NCBI GenBank assembly: GCA_033085395.1
Contig: JANQBS010000070.1
Location: forward strand, 115,926 to 179,925
Direction of reading: 5' to 3'
From: Xanthoparmelia taractica
Taxonomy: Eukaryota > Ascomycota > Lecanoromycetes > Lecanorales > Parmeliaceae
DNA: 64,000 nucleotides
A program made the position numbers and the translations under genes. This document shows positions 48,246 to 60,978 of the stretch, one piece after another. How positions within the stretch are numbered: position 1 is the first letter of the stretch; each line of letters starts with the position of its first letter. Under the pieces are notes generated by a model. It ran no database searches. It was not told where the DNA came from and was given only the letters and a program-made list of their open reading frames with translations.

Positions 48246-49816
48246 TTATCCATACCAGCCTGAAACGCTCAGTTGGGCAACCTCATCTGACTGACGATGA
48301 GGGATGATGCTCTCTTTGATGTCAAACGCTTCGATGATGTCTGCCCATGTCTCGTAATCCAGATGGAAAACAGCCTGGTGTTTCGAGATACTCTCATCCT
48401 GAACCTGTTGGGGTGTCCGTGCGACAGTCGCATCTTTAGATAATGCATTAGTTTAGAAGAGAGAGGGGGGAAGAACCATAGTATACTTACGGAGAGTGGG
48501 TAGCATATTTGAATCGTTGCCAAGACCCGCCGTACCATCTCTGATCAGAAAGCTCACGTAGAACAAATTTTCCACCGTTTGGCCGAAGGACTTAGGGTTC
48601 ACAACAAAGTGAAACAGAGGAACACCCTTGTCATCAGCGATTCCATATTTGAGCATCACCGCTCTGATATCTTCATCCGGCAAATCCTCGCCTGTCATCT
48701 TCATAACTTCCTCCTCTACTTTTTCTGGTCCAGTCACCATCGTGTGGACCAAGAGCTCTCGGATATTCTTGCACAAAGTGGTAAGGTTTGAATTTTCACC
48801 TTTCTCTAGATCTTGAGCCTTCAGCTCCTCCGGGCGTACAGCATCTTTGGGATCCCGTTTTTGAAAGCGCTCGCGTCGTTGCGTGACTCTACGCGCTCTC
48901 TTCTGAACGGACAGTGGGCCGAGTAAAAATCCAGGTACGGGCGGGCGAACATTACTGGGAAAACAAGCTCGACGACCCAGCCAATCCCAATTGAATGCAT
49001 CTCCTTCATCGTATCCTTCTCGAGCATCCGTTTCGTTATCGCTATCGTCTTGTCCACGTCGTCTTCTTGTAGTCGGATTATCGCCACCATCGATTGGACC
49101 ACGCCGCATGAAAGTTATACATTTTCCCACAAAGTCATCTACGTCGATTCCGGTGGTTGCGTCGCCAAGATTGAGTTGCGTGGTCCTCTTGGCTGAAAGG
49201 TCCGCGGTTGACACGAGTAGTCGCGAATCCAATGTTGCGTCTGATGTCTGCTTTACTGATCCGAAAAGATCGTTTGCCCTATGAAGAGTTCTGAGGAGGC
49301 CATTGGAGCCGGGTGCAAGGTACTCGGCGCGTGAATCTGGGCAAGGAGTCAGTGCCGTATCTCTTGATCGCTAGTCTCATAATGCCTACCTGTCAATTCT
49401 CTGGATAAGTCCCTGAAGTCCTTACGCACAGCACGCCTCTCGTCCATGCTTTGATCTGGGTCGTAGAAGCGTCGGTCTCCCACGTCAGCCAGCTCTCTCT
49501 CGTGAGCCGTCTGACTCGCGTTGGGTACATTGCGTTCTCCGAGTTTTCGTTTTCTGCTGGATCGCGGCAGGTCATAGTTCGCGGAGCTTGCTGTGGGCAT
49601 TTGAGGCGGGGGCATATTTTTGGCTCTGTCCATAATTTGCCGAGTATCATCAGCTTGGACTTGTTGGTTTTCTTTGTCGGACGAGAAAGAAGCTGCCGGC
49701 GAAGGCGACAGTGAGTTTAGATTCACGCGTCCATGCCCTTGTCGCGTAGGTTCGAGATTTTCTTGGCCCTGCTCAGCATCATGCGTACCGGTGGACAATT
49801 TTGCGCGGCGCGTCAT
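48246..49816 (-). CDS. nse4: Nse4, delta-kleisin of the SMC5/6 complex
   Basis: Exons 49816-49390, 49336-48491 and 48433-48246 give 486 residues. After a disordered N-terminus comes the kleisin-like segment (DERRAVRKDFRDLSRELT, then a helix to TLHRANDLFGSVK). Next is FVGKCITFMRRG and the Nse4 signature WDWLGRRACFPSNVRPPVPG followed by FLLGPLSV. The C-terminal winged-helix domain contains FHFVVNPKSFGQTVENLFY and VSFLIRDG. Nse4 bridges Smc5 and Smc6 heads with Nse1-Nse3 and acts in DNA repair and rDNA stability. The final 62 residues come from a short last exon. Start chosen at MTRRAK because the upstream in-frame extension is weak. Confidence 0.92.
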
Positions 49817-50176
49817 TGCAGTCTGAAAGTTGAGACTGGCGTGGGTGCTTGTGACGGTGAGACCTGGGTTGTGCAAAGCTCCACGCAGTGTCTCAGTGGC
49901 TGTACAGTATAAGATTTCTAGCAGACTAATCGAATATCACGTCAAAATAGAAGTTGACATGATCAATTACCAGAGAGCGAATTGATACAAGAAATTCAAT
50001 TGTACGCGGCACCACCAGGCTCATTCAATCTAGTATGTCGACACCCGCTAGCTAGATATAGTCTTTGGCCCATGTCAAAAATACCTTAGCTCAAGAGGAA
50101 GTAGTACACGTCAAAGATAGAATCAATCCAGCACAAATATGTAGTCTGATGTGTACTTTGGTCTTCACAAACAGCC
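49817..50176. promoter_or_regulatory. Divergent promoter region, nse4 / vps34
   Basis: A 360-bp gap between two divergent housekeeping genes. No gene or clear named motif seen. Confidence 0.45.
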
Positions 50177-53024
50177 ATGGAGGAGTATTCCTTCGCAAAC
50201 TCTACTGCTCTTGACTTTCCCGTCAATGTGAGAATGTTGGTTCCTGCTTGTTATCCGCTTGAGCTTCTTTGCTGACCTCAACCTTCAGAGGTAGCCTCGA
50301 AGGACAATATAATCCACCTCCTTTCTCAAAATTACTGCAGAGGCCTGATCTCCGTCACATAGGATCAAATACAAGGTACTTGGTACTGATTATGTGCTTT
50401 GATCAGGGTGTTAATTCTGTTGCAGCCCCAACTCAGACTTATATGTTACTGCTCAACTATGGGCAGATTCGAAACCCTTGACCGTGCCCGTGCAGACTGC
50501 TTATCGATCTTTCAAGTCTAGCCGCACTTGGAATGAATGGCTTGAGATTCCCATTACAATTTCCACTTTACCCCTAAGCTCGCAGTTAGCCATCACAGTG
50601 TGGGATCTGTCACCCACGGGCGGGCACGGAGCGCGTGGTCACGCCACCCCCTTTGGAGGCACTACTATATCACTCTTTGACAAGGATGACATTCTACAGA
50701 AAGGTCGACAAAAGTGTAGACTCCATCGACACAGGGCAGCAGATGGGTTCTCGTCAACCACTACCCCTGCCATCCCACCAGCGCAGAGGATCAGGGGCGG
50801 GAATGGTTTGAGCGATGGTCACCTTGTCTCACCTGAAGAGGAGGAGCTTGAGAGACTGGAAAAGCTGTTCAAAAAGCACGAGATGGGCGAGATTCCACGC
50901 GTCGACTGGTTGGACAAACTCGTCTTCAAAGCTGTAGAGAAGCAAAGGCTGCTAGTAGAAGCCTCAACAAGGGTATCATCAAAGGGGAGGAGAAACATGT
51001 CTACTTTTAGACCTGAGGTCGAAAACACTGAGGCAGATTTCGAGGAAGGGGAATTGGAGCAGGGAAGATATATGCTATTAATTGACTTTCCAAGGTTTGA
51101 TTTCCCCATCGTGTACACTGATCATGAATACCCCCCTCCCCCAATCCTATCTCAAGCCCACCACGCGCCGCCGACTGGCAATGTCAATTTGAAACCGCCC
51201 CCCGAAGTACAGCTTGGTCCGGGTATCAATGGAACGGGAAATGGAGTGGGGGATGATGAGAATGCCCCTCCACTAATCCGGATCTATGATCCAGAAGTTG
51301 GTGCCAAGGATAATCCAGCCGAGAGTAAGCACAGAAGGCTTGTCCGAAGTCATCGAACTGGCGTGCTGGATCGAGACCTCAAACCCAATGCGAAGATTCG
51401 GGATGAGTTGAACACAATCGTCTCTTACGGCCCTACTCAAGAGCTTAACGCAGAAGAGAAGGATTTAATCTGGAAGTTTAGGCATCATCTCACACGCGAC
51501 AAGCGGGCATTGACCAAGTTTGTTAAATCCGTTGCATGGCATGACCAGAGCGAGGCTCGTCAGGCTGTCCAGCTCCTACCGAAGTGGACCGAGATAGATG
51601 TCGACGACGCCCTGGAGCTTTTGGGGCCCACTTTCGCTAACCCAGCGGTCAGAGCTTATGCCGTCGATCGTCTACGAGAGTCAGATGATGACGAGCTGCT
51701 TTTGTACCTTCTTCAGCTGGTACAAGCTTTGAAATTCGAGAAGATCTCCCCGGAGCTGCAGGATGGCAGTGCTCAAGACTCCTCATTGGCAAGGTTCCTC
51801 ATCTCGCGCGCAACGAAGAACCTGATGTTAGGCAACTTTCTGCACTGGTATTTAATGGTGGAGTGTGATGACAGGTCTCCGGATCAGGTCAAGGAGCATC
51901 GGAAGCTATTTGCAAAGGTCGAATTCGATTTCATGATGGAGCTCATGAAAATTCCGGAAGGCGCAGAGCGACGAAGGACTCTCCTTCGGCAAGGGGAGCT
52001 GATTACGGTGTTATCGAAGATATCGAAAGAAATTCGCTTTTCGAGAGAAGACCGACCTCGAAAGCTACAGCGGCTGAAAAAGTACCTCGCAGATCCCAAG
52101 AATGAATTGACCATATTTGATCCTCCCTTACCCCTTCCTCTGGACCCGAGCGTCTCTATCGTTGGCTGCTACCCAGAGGAATCTCTCGTTTTTAAATCTT
52201 CACTTTACCCTTTACTCATTCACTTCAAGACCGCGGATGGCAGAAAGTACCCAATGTTCTTTAAAACAGGCGACGATCTTCGACAAGACCAGCTCGTAAT
52301 ACAGATTATCTCCTTGATGGATCGTCTCCTAAGAAAAGAAAACCTTGACCTCAAGCTCTCACCATATCGCATTTTAGCCACTAGTGCTAACGCTGGAGCT
52401 ATCCAATTCATACCGTCTATGAGCTTGGCCGCGGCTTCCGCGAAGTATAAAGGCAGTATTCTTGCCTATCTGCGCGCTAATAATCCCGACACCACTGCCG
52501 ATCTGGGTGTGCGGCCATCGGCCATGGACACCTACGTGAAGTCCTGTGCAGGCTATTGCGTGATCACTTATCTTTTGGGTGTGGGAGACCGCCATCTGGA
52601 CAACCTCCTTCTCGCGCCATCCGGACACTTCTTCCATGCTGATTTCGGCTACATACTGGGCCGCGACCCCAAACCTTTTGCACCGCAGATGAAGCTTTGT
52701 AAGGAAATGGTTGAGGGTATGGGTAGCTCCACCTCTCCACACTATGCCGCCTTTAAATCGTACTGCTTTACTGCTTATACGACGTTACGGAAATCGAGCA
52801 ATCTTATTCTGAATCTTTTTAGCCTGATGGTGGATGCAAACATTCCAGATATCAAAGTGGAGCCGGGAAGGGTGGTGGAGAAGGTGAGAGAGAGATTCCA
52901 TCTAGAGATGAGTGAGGAGGAGGCGATGAGACACTTCGAGGGTTTGATAGTTGATAGTGTGGGAAGCATCTTTCCAGTTGTCATTGATACCATCCATAAC
53001 ATGATGCAAGGACTCAGGGCCTAA
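50177..53024 (+). CDS. vps34: Class III phosphatidylinositol 3-kinase Vps34
   Basis: Exons 50177-50235, 50289-50375 and 50426-53024 encode 914 residues. The C2 domain (IGSLEGQYNPPPFSKLLQ...FGGTTISLFDK) comes first. The helical PIK domain follows (KPNAKIRDELNTIV, EKDLIWKFRHHLTRDKRALTKF). The kinase has FKTGDDLRQDQLVIQ, the catalytic loop GVGDRHLDNLL and the activation segment DFGYILGRDPKPF. The end (SIFPVVIDTIHNM) matches the membrane-binding tail helix. It makes PI3P for autophagy and endosomal sorting with Vps15 and Vps30/Atg6. The first donor is GTTGGT; it was chosen because it alone restores the conserved strand NVRIGSLEG. Confidence 0.95.
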
Positions 53025-53404
53025 GCAGATTTGACCGAATGCTGAGAGCTACATCTGAAAGCATCAAGATGAAGCATTCATGGAGATGCTCTGGTGAACG
53101 CTGTGAGACCATGAAAACATCCAATGTTCTCAAATCAATACCTCTTGGTCGATGAACTATTGATCATTGTAGCGGAAGCTCTTTATCTCAATCTTTGAGT
53201 CACGGTTGAATCCTTTCAGGACATGCGTAGGTATAGGGTCCATGAAGTCAATTGCTTGGTGACAGGACCCATATTAGGAAACGCCGATGACTGTGTTATC
53301 AGGTTGCTTGCAAGCAACCTGAGAAGCATATTTACCGATGTGTCTTGCCCTGAAATGTCCAACATCCACAGTTATGACGGTTTCTCAAATATGTACCCAC
53401 TTTC
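53025..53404. other. Convergent intergenic gap
   Basis: 3' flanks of vps34 and the Ppn2-like gene. Nothing else supported. Confidence 0.55.
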
Positions 53405-55166
53405 TCATTTCTTGGCCTCCTTTCGTTCCTCAGGCTCCCGGTAATCTTTACACTGTACACTTATAACAACAGGCTCCTTTGCCACTACGTCGTTGTCGAT
53501 GATAAGTGCTGACAGCTGCCCACCTCTGACACAGCCGGTGTCAAGCCCTTTGCTGTATTTCTGAATCTGTAGGCCGCGGCGGGAGTCGTGGCCATAGATG
53601 ACAGTGGAACGTCGATGTGAAGGGATAAGAGACTGGTACTTGTTCCATAGCTAGGAGCGCCGTTAGCATCCAAGATGTGCAATCGAAAATGGAGTGGTGA
53701 AGAGCCGATAGATTCAAGAAATACATACTTTGAACCACGGCATTCCCTTTGCGCTGCTGCTCGGAACGTGTGTGTCAAGATCGATTGTCCTCATATGCAT
53801 CACCCCCAGGGGATCTTGTCTTTCCAAACGCACACCGGGTACTAGACCAGCGTGCACAACGTGGACATCGCCTAGGCCTTTGATTTGGCCTATGTCTAGT
53901 ATCACAGGGCAAGAAGCCATGTAATCAATCTGCCTCTTCGTGAACGATTCGGCCAGCCGCCGATCAACGGCATCGCCATGCGGTTCCTCTTGTAAAGTCT
54001 CATCCTCGTCTTCGCCGTCGTTCTGCCCCATGTCTTCAGGCATTCCAGCTGCGGGCGGTGATGGCGTCTTTCTGCCCTTTTGTTGCTCTTGGGTCAAACG
54101 ATGAGAATAAAGATCACGGTAGGTTAGGAGAACGCGGTCTTCGTGGTTGCCGCGAACACAAGAGGCATGAGCTGACATAGCAAGATCGATAACTGCTGAA
54201 GAAGACGGGCCCTTCGAAATGAAGTCGCCGGCGAAGACCAGATGGTCGGTCCTCGCTTCGTATTGCACTTCTGCCAGCAGATTCTCCACTGTTATAGACG
54301 CGCATCAATTACATGATCTTCCTTATAGCTGGCCAAGAAGGCTGATTGGGAAACTTACGTTCATCACTGCAGCCATGCACATCTCCGATGACAATCAACC
54401 TCTTCCGGTCTTCTCTTGCCGGAATAAGAGCTTGATTTAGCGTCTTCACCTGTACCATGTCCAGGAACTCTGGCCTTGTGTTCTCTCCGAACCATCCCAC
54501 ACCTGTCTTCATCCGTTCATTCAATGATTCGCTTAGCAGCCGGTGCTCATTCCATGTGGGGCCTGCCCAATAATGCCAATTCCCCAATGTCAAGCTCAGC
54601 AGCATGAGCAGAAGGAGCATATATCGCCGGACTCGTGGTGCTGAGCATACTTGTATCCAATTGGGAGAAGAGTAACTTGGTGATCCAGGAGAAGATGAGG
54701 ATGAGGATTTCTTGTACGGACTTGTTTTCCATTCATTGCGAATGAGGTCAATGAGAGGCCGTCGCTTTTGATATGATTGATAGGCCTGAGCATCATGCTG
54801 GGGTATTCCGTAGCCAGTATTTCTTAAGCCACCGTTGTACATGTCTGTTTTATGCAGCGAAGTAGTCCGAGGAGGCACCGGTGACCCCCTGTTCCAATCA
54901 TGTATATTGCGCGGGTATTTCTCGGATAGAGCGTGGATATCGTCCGCGGAGTTGCTGTTCTTTTGCAACCTTGGCGGAATGGAGGAAGTGTATGGCTGAC
55001 TATGCGACTGGAAGGTGGGATGGAAAGTGAGGTCTGTTTGCAGGCGGTAATCAGTGTTCAATATGTCCAGGTCACGGTCGGATAATTCGTCTTCAGAGGG
55101 ATAATCGTCCCCACTGCCACAATCGTCGTATCGCGGAGGGAGATCAGGATCGCGCGGCGCATCCAT
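53405..55166 (-). CDS. Ppn2-like calcineurin-type phosphoesterase, membrane anchored
   Basis: Exons 55166-54359, 54288-53729 and 53650-53405 give 537 residues. An acidic disordered N-terminus (~190 residues) precedes one transmembrane helix (RYMLLLLMLLSLTLG), suggesting a type II vacuolar membrane protein. The metallophosphoesterase domain shows GDVHGCSDE, FAGDFISKGPSS, RGNHEDRVL, VVHAGLVPGV and IYGHDSRRGLQ, i.e. the usual Asp, Asn and His metal ligands. An acidic insertion (GQNDGEDEDE) lies between the third and fourth motifs. This layout matches yeast Ppn2, a vacuolar endopolyphosphatase. Substrate is inferred. I start at 55166 because the longer upstream frame (to 55364) is unlike family N-termini. 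Confidence 0.85.
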
Positions 55167-55579
55167 CTTGTCCACACCGTCTTGGCTCGTCGCTCCAATC
55201 GAAAGAAACCATGTCATTCGTGTGGAGGTGTAATAGTGAGCAGCTTGAGGGCAGCTGCCAAGGCCCTCGGACGATGGGGAAAGGTTAAGATAGGTTGCCA
55301 AGCAGGAGAAGGATGCTTCTATCTCAGCCAATGTCATGTTTAGCGCATGCCGGAGGACTGCCAAGTTGCCAAGGGACTTTCGCGGCTTCCCCTCGGCAAC
55401 TGTATCACCACAATCTCACAATCGAATAAGTATTGGAAAATATCAATGCACTTCATCCCATAATCGTATGGGAACACGCTACACTTAGTATGGGCCATCT
55501 TAGTGCAGATGCCACCCCAATATCAATTTTTTTGATTGTTTGACCCACCCATCCCACATCTATCTATCACAATTATAAC
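55167..55579. other. Transition gap from gene-rich DNA to the AT-rich block
   Basis: Normal base composition with no supported gene. It ends at the ATG of the transposase remnant. Confidence 0.5.
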
Positions 55580-56580
55580 ATGTCTGATTCATATGCCGTG
55601 ATTCAATTACGTATTCAAGAGGCCTTGGCCACTATTGCGCCCGAACTAAAGGCTAAAATTACTCGATTGACTGTTGAATTTAATGTGCCCTATTATTAGC
55701 TTCTAAGTTACTACAATAAGATAAGTCTTAAAGATAGTTACTCTTATATTCTTATAGATTATAAAGAATACACTCTTTATTAATATATATAACGACTTAA
55801 TAAATTAAGAATATCTTATCGTTATTCGATAATTATAAGAGCTATAAATTTTATTCTTCGCGAGCGCTCTAATTTATCTAGATAAGTAAATAATTCTTAA
55901 TTAATACGATTCTTAAAGCGTTATTCTTAATATAAAATACGTAAATAAAAATCTCTTATATCTTAATAAAAGAATACGTATAAGTTAGAGAAAATTATAG
56001 ATTAATTTTAATGTTTCTAAGACGTTTATTAAGAGTTTAAAGTAGAAATAAAGAATATTTATAATATATATAAGACTAGCTTTTAAATTAAAGTAGAAAA
56101 GAGTTAATAAGTTATTATAAAAAAGTATAGACTTTCACTCTATTAAACGAATACGAATAATAGAGAATATATTATATTAGTTAAGTGTATTAGTAATTTA
56201 AACTACACGCTTTTTCTTATATTAATTTTACTTAGAAAATAATATCTTAATAACTAATCTTAAAATAGTCTTAATCTCGATACTTTCTAGAGTATTAACG
56301 ATATTAAATACCTAAATAATAATCTATATAAGATTTGAATTAAGTATTTTAATTATTTTATAAAGAATAGACGTATAAAAAACGCGAAGAGACTATCGAT
56401 ATTTCTAAAATCGTGCTATTAATTTTAAAATTATAAACTTAACGAATTCTATGAAAATTACGCTTTTAGTATAGTTAGTAAATCTAATAACTTTTAATAC
56501 GATTTTCGTAGAATTCGATAAGTTAATAACTTTAACTTTACTATTAGCACGATTTTAATATAGTTAGTAAATATTACTTA
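55580..56580 (+). mobile_element. Pogo/Fot1-like DNA transposon remnant (RIP-type decay)
   Basis: The ATG at 55580 begins a recognisable pogo/Fot1-type transposase N-terminus (MSDSYAVIQLRIQEALATI then ITRLTVEFNVPYY, the first helix-turn-helix). About 110 bp later the sequence drops abruptly to very low GC and fills with TAA/TAG stops. Scattered family-like fragments remain further on in shifting frames (for example LIRFLKRY and YKLEKIID). The C-to-T/G-to-A character fits RIP. The right end is not defined. The family call rests on the N-terminal pattern; the rest is inference. Confidence 0.6.
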
Positions 56581-57785
56581 CTATTAATATTAGTTACGTG
56601 ACTTAGTTCTATATTTAGTCTTATATATTCTTTTTTATAATCGACGACGAGATTCGATAGCGATATATAGCGACGATTCTCAACGTTACCTCGAAATAAA
56701 TCTCGAAGTCGTAAGTTATAATTTATATTCTCGCGAGAATAATACTCGAAGTAATGCTCGAAGTAATGCGTAATAAACTTAGTATTATAGAGTATTATTA
56801 GGACTATTACGAGCCTTACGAGAACTTTACGTATAGATTTTAAGACTATTTCACTTGCTAAATTGTTAGGGCTATGCGAGGCACCTAGCCCTTATATTAC
56901 TGCGCTATAGAGTCAAAAAGTCACCGAGTTGTTATCGCTTATTGCGTAATTACCTCTATTTGAACAGATATACTAAGAACCCTTCGGGCTTTATATAAAT
57001 CGTGCTAATTGTACTAATAGCAACTCTATTTACTAAATTTTCGAGTAATTACTAACTTAATTACATTTTACTAATATAGACGAATAAGGCTAATTAGACT
57101 AAATCGTACTAATTATACTAACTCGAAGAAAATTCGACGAAAATAACTTTTCAAGAAATATCGATAAAATACTTCTATTTAATTACTATAATAGTTATCT
57201 TATAAGAGAGATTCTTAAATATATAAAAGATAATAATATTATCTTATTTTATCTACTTTCTATTACGAGTCTGAGAAAGTCTTTCGAAGGCGACTTTCTT
57301 ATTAAAGAAGGAATTGAGGAGACTAGGATACATTAGTAGTAGCGCAAGACTACAGCAGGTACTTATTCTTCGAGTTCTTTATAGAAATATATTATCTTCT
57401 CACTTACTTATTACTTGCACATAGTAAATTAATAGCAACGCCTTATTATATTATTGCTCTATATTATTTAATTATTGAATATTAACGCTATACTTATAGC
57501 ATTAGATTCGTTATCAACAGACTTTTTAACTAAAGCACTACTACTATTATTCTTCGATTTTCAATCTATTACATTAGTCTTCTATAAGTAGATATCGTAA
57601 CTTTATTAAGTATAGCTACTTCGAAAGATATTGTCATTACTTCTACTTCTTCGAATACTATCGTTATCTCAACTATCGTTTTATTTATTTTAAATTTTAT
57701 TCGTATTATCTATTAGATTTAGACGTTTATAAAAGATATCGAGAGAGTATACGAAATCTCTCGAGATATAATAATCGTCTTCGTA
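56581..57785. other. AT-rich degraded DNA
   Basis: No open coding sequence. Within it 56840-57020 keeps a more normal base composition (see the separate entry). Confidence 0.5.
56868..56892. repeat. Short hairpin in a less-mutated island
   Basis: AGGGCT...AGCCCT arms around a GC-rich loop (GCGAGGCACC) form a stem-loop. The surrounding 56840-57020 escaped the strong AT bias. It might be part of an LTR (it begins TGTTAGGG), but no second copy lies in the window. Confidence 0.35.
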
Positions 57786-58057
57786 CGGGTCGGAAAGGTG
57801 TGGTATCTGTTGAACATAGTCGTTTTTAACTTTTATTCAACTTTTTTTAAAAAATTATATCTTTTTAATCTATTTATAGAATTTTATAATTATATAAGCG
57901 TTCGCTTAAGCTTTTTACGTATATTTAGAATATAAAAAAATATTACGTAATATATTTATTAAAAACTCAATGGGAGTATAGGATATTCTATATCTTTCGA
58001 TATAATATTCGAAAAACTAGTCCCATACCATTAAATATACCACACCTTTCCGACTCG
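57786..58057 (+). mobile_element. 272-bp MITE, copy 1
   Basis: The termini are inverted repeats: CGGGTCGGAAAGGTGTGGTA at the left, and the complement of CGAGTCGGAAAGGTGTGGTA at the right. TA flanks both sides, the expected target duplication of Tc1/mariner-type elements. The interior is AT-rich with no ORF. Confidence 0.85.
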
Positions 58058-58154
58058 TACGTCTTCGTCTATTTAATTAGTATTTATTTACGTCTAAACT
58101 CGATTATTACGAGATCTAAGTAAACTTCTTAAGAGTCGTTTTATCTCTCTTATA

Positions 58155-58426
58155 CGAGTCGGAAAGATATGATATATTTGATGATATGAGACTAGTTTTT
58201 CGAATACCATATCGAAAGATATAAGATATCCCATACTTTCATTGAGTTTTTAATAAATATATTACGTAATATTTTTCTATATTCTAAGAATACGTAAAAA
58301 GCTTAAGCGAACGCTTATGTAATTATAAAATTCTATAAATAGATTAAAAAGATATAATTTTTTAAAAAAAGTTAAAAAAAAGTTAAAAACGACTATGTTC
58401 AATAGATACCATACCTTTCCGACCCG
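58155..58426 (-). mobile_element. 272-bp MITE, copy 2 (reverse orientation)
   Basis: Same length and interior as copy 1 but inverted, with TA at both ends. Its left arm carries several G-to-A changes (CGAGTCGGAAAGATATGATA), so this arm has been hit by RIP-like mutation. Confidence 0.85.
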
Positions 58427-58745
58427 TACTCTTAGTCTTCTTAATAGCTAAATATTAACCTTAAATCTAATTAAAGTAGTCTTAAAAATCGATCGATTAA
58501 GTGCTTAGCTAGTAAATTAGTTTAATAACTTAATAGATATAAAACGAGCTCTTACACGTGCGTTACGAACTAATAAAGCTACTTCTCTTGTAATCTCTGA
58601 AGGCCTAAAATTAGTCTTAACGATATCGGTAATAAATTACTTGATATCATCGATAATAAGACTAATAAAAGCGCGCTCGAAGTGTAGAAATTCGTCTATT
58701 TAAAAGATTAAGATAACGATATTTCGAGAGATAGGATTTAGAGCT

Positions 58746-58849
58746 AACGGAGCTAGAATAATAGTAGTCTATAACGGAGATAGAATAATAATAGTCTTCT
58801 TGATAATGAAAATAGAATAATAGTAGTCTTCTTAATAACGAAGAGATAG
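58746..58849 (+). repeat. Tandem repeat, ~27-32 bp units
   Basis: Three to four units built on AACGGAG.TAGAATAATAGTAGTCT, diverged by point changes. Confidence 0.6.
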
Positions 58850-59305
58850 TATTATATCAATAAAGATATATATAATCAAATAGTATAGTATTTCTTCTCT
58901 TTTATAGTAGTAAGAATAGTAAGGTAAGCAGCTTAAAAGGGGCGGCAGATATCTATAATAGTAGCAATATAATAATATAGCAATAATAAGTGAGCAATAG
59001 CAATAATAGTAATGATAGTAAGTGTGAGAAAGATAAGTTTAATAACGAACTTAGTGAGATTTCAACCGGGTAAAAATTCCGATAATTTTATATGCGGATT
59101 TTATTAGATAGAATATAATTCTTCGCGAAGAAGAGAAGGATTATCTCAACGAATATACAAATACTAATTAAGTAATAATAGAGTAATAATAGAGAATCTC
59201 CTAGAATAGCTAATAATAGCTATTTGAGCGTTACTACTATACTATAATAGCAAAGAGTGTATTTAGTCCGTAGTGTGTGTAAGTCTTGATTATTTTAAGT
59301 TGGAA

Positions 59306-59383
59306 AATTCTATCTAGTCTGCCAAGCACTTGCCTTAGCTAATTTCTTGATTGCTTGGCAAGTGCGTTTCTCGTGATAGAATT
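59306..59383. repeat. Imperfect inverted repeat in a GC-preserved island
   Basis: AATTCTATC at 59306 pairs with GATAGAATT ending at 59383. Inside, GCACTTGCC pairs with GGCAAGTGC. The block keeps normal composition between AT-rich flanks and could be a small hairpin element or a remnant of an LTR end. Confidence 0.45.
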
Positions 59384-59833
59384 CTTTAATTTAATATATA
59401 ATAAAAAGTCGATTAACACGAGTATCGCTCTCGAGCACGTCGATAAGAAGACTTATTTTTAAGATATTTATTTCTTTATAAAGCGAGTAAAAGAGATAAT
59501 AATAATAAAGAATATCGAACTCGTTCGAAGTAATCTATAAATAAGCTTATAAGATATCGCTCTTAAATAATAAATAGCGAAGCTATTAGATATCGAGAAG
59601 CGAATTACTTAACTTAAAAATAAAGTTAACGAGTAAGTGAGATTGCTAAAAGCTCGCTTTAAGAAATTATCTACGATAATATTCGATATTATATTACGAG
59701 AGCAATATTCGATAAAGAATATCTTATTACGTTATAAGTTACGTAAGTACGCGTAAAAAATTATTCGATTAATAAAGAATACTAATATAAATCTTAAGAA
59801 TTAGCTTAATCTTATTTTTAATAATATTAACTA

Positions 59834-60105
59834 CGGGTCGGAAAGGTGTGGTATCTGTTGAACATAGTCGTTTTTAACTTTTTTTCAACTTTTTTTAAAA
59901 AATTATATCTTTTTAATCTATTTATAGAATTTTATAATTATATAAGCGTTCGCTTAAGCTTTTTAAGTATTTTTAGAATATAGAAAAATATTACGTAATA
60001 TATTTATCAAAAACCTAATGAGAGTATGGGATATCCTATACCTTTCGATATGGTATTCGAAAAACTCGTTCCATACCATCAAATATATCACACCTTTCCG
60101 ACCCG
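59834..60105 (+). mobile_element. 272-bp MITE, copy 3
   Basis: Same orientation as copy 1, with intact CGGGTCGGAAAGGTGTGGTA termini and flanking TA. It sits inside the degraded retrotransposon. Confidence 0.88.
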
Positions 60106-60879
60106 TAATATTAACTTAAAGCTACGTCGTAACATTAAGCGCTCGAATAAAAATATTACGTTAAGTATATATCTTATTAATATCGACGAATATAAGTATA
60201 CTTAATAGACTTACGCTAGTAGATATCGACCTAATAAAAGTCTTTATTAGAGTAATTAATTTTTACGTTTTTTTAACGAAAGTAGACTTAATTAAGTATA
60301 AGATAATTAATATAATAATTCTTTTAATCGCTCTAATAATTAGTCGAATCTTCGATTAAGCTATTAAGCGAACTCTTATTTCTATTCCCGTTATTTAAAT
60401 AATTCGATTTATTAAGTATTATAATAATAATATTAAATAAAAGACTAAGAATAGCGCTTAAGTCTATCGACTTTATTATAGCGTTTATAAATTACTTTTA
60501 GTCTCGTAAACGCGTTAGATTTACATTTATCGCTATAATCTAGAACTAATATAGTTATTTTTAAAATAATCGACTAAGATAAGTGTATTATATTATAGCT
60601 AAGAATATTACGAAAGGCTTCGATAACGAGTACGAGTAGTTAGCTAAATACTAGCAGTATTATATTATCTCTATATCGAAAGATACGGTATATAAAGATC
60701 ACGAAGAAAACCCTTACGATTATCTTGAGAACTCGTAGTATAATAATATTTCGCAGAAGATATCGAATATTAACTTTATCTCTACTTCTAAGAATATCGA
60801 TCACTTATATTTTAAATATAAGACTATTTTCTCGTCTAGAAATAAGCTATTTCGATACCTTAAAAATCGATATTGAAGG

Positions 60880-60978
60880 CTTTTCTCAATCGCATTTAAC
60901 TCTAGTAAAAAACTTTTTCCAATCGCGTCTAACTCTAATAGAAAGCTTTTTCCAATTATATCTAACTCTAGTAGAGAG
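60880..60978 (+). repeat. 33-bp tandem repeat, three copies
   Basis: Three exact-length units (CTTTTTCCAATCGCGTCTAA + 13 bp) differ only by point changes. Eleven codons per unit suggest a once-translated repeat. Confidence 0.75.

Larger units (their letters stand above)
58427..59833. other. AT-rich region with tandem and inverted repeats
   Basis: No coding frame. It contains a ~32-bp tandem repeat (58746-58849) and a better-preserved inverted repeat (59306-59383). The first degraded pol-like frames begin near 59400. Confidence 0.45.
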
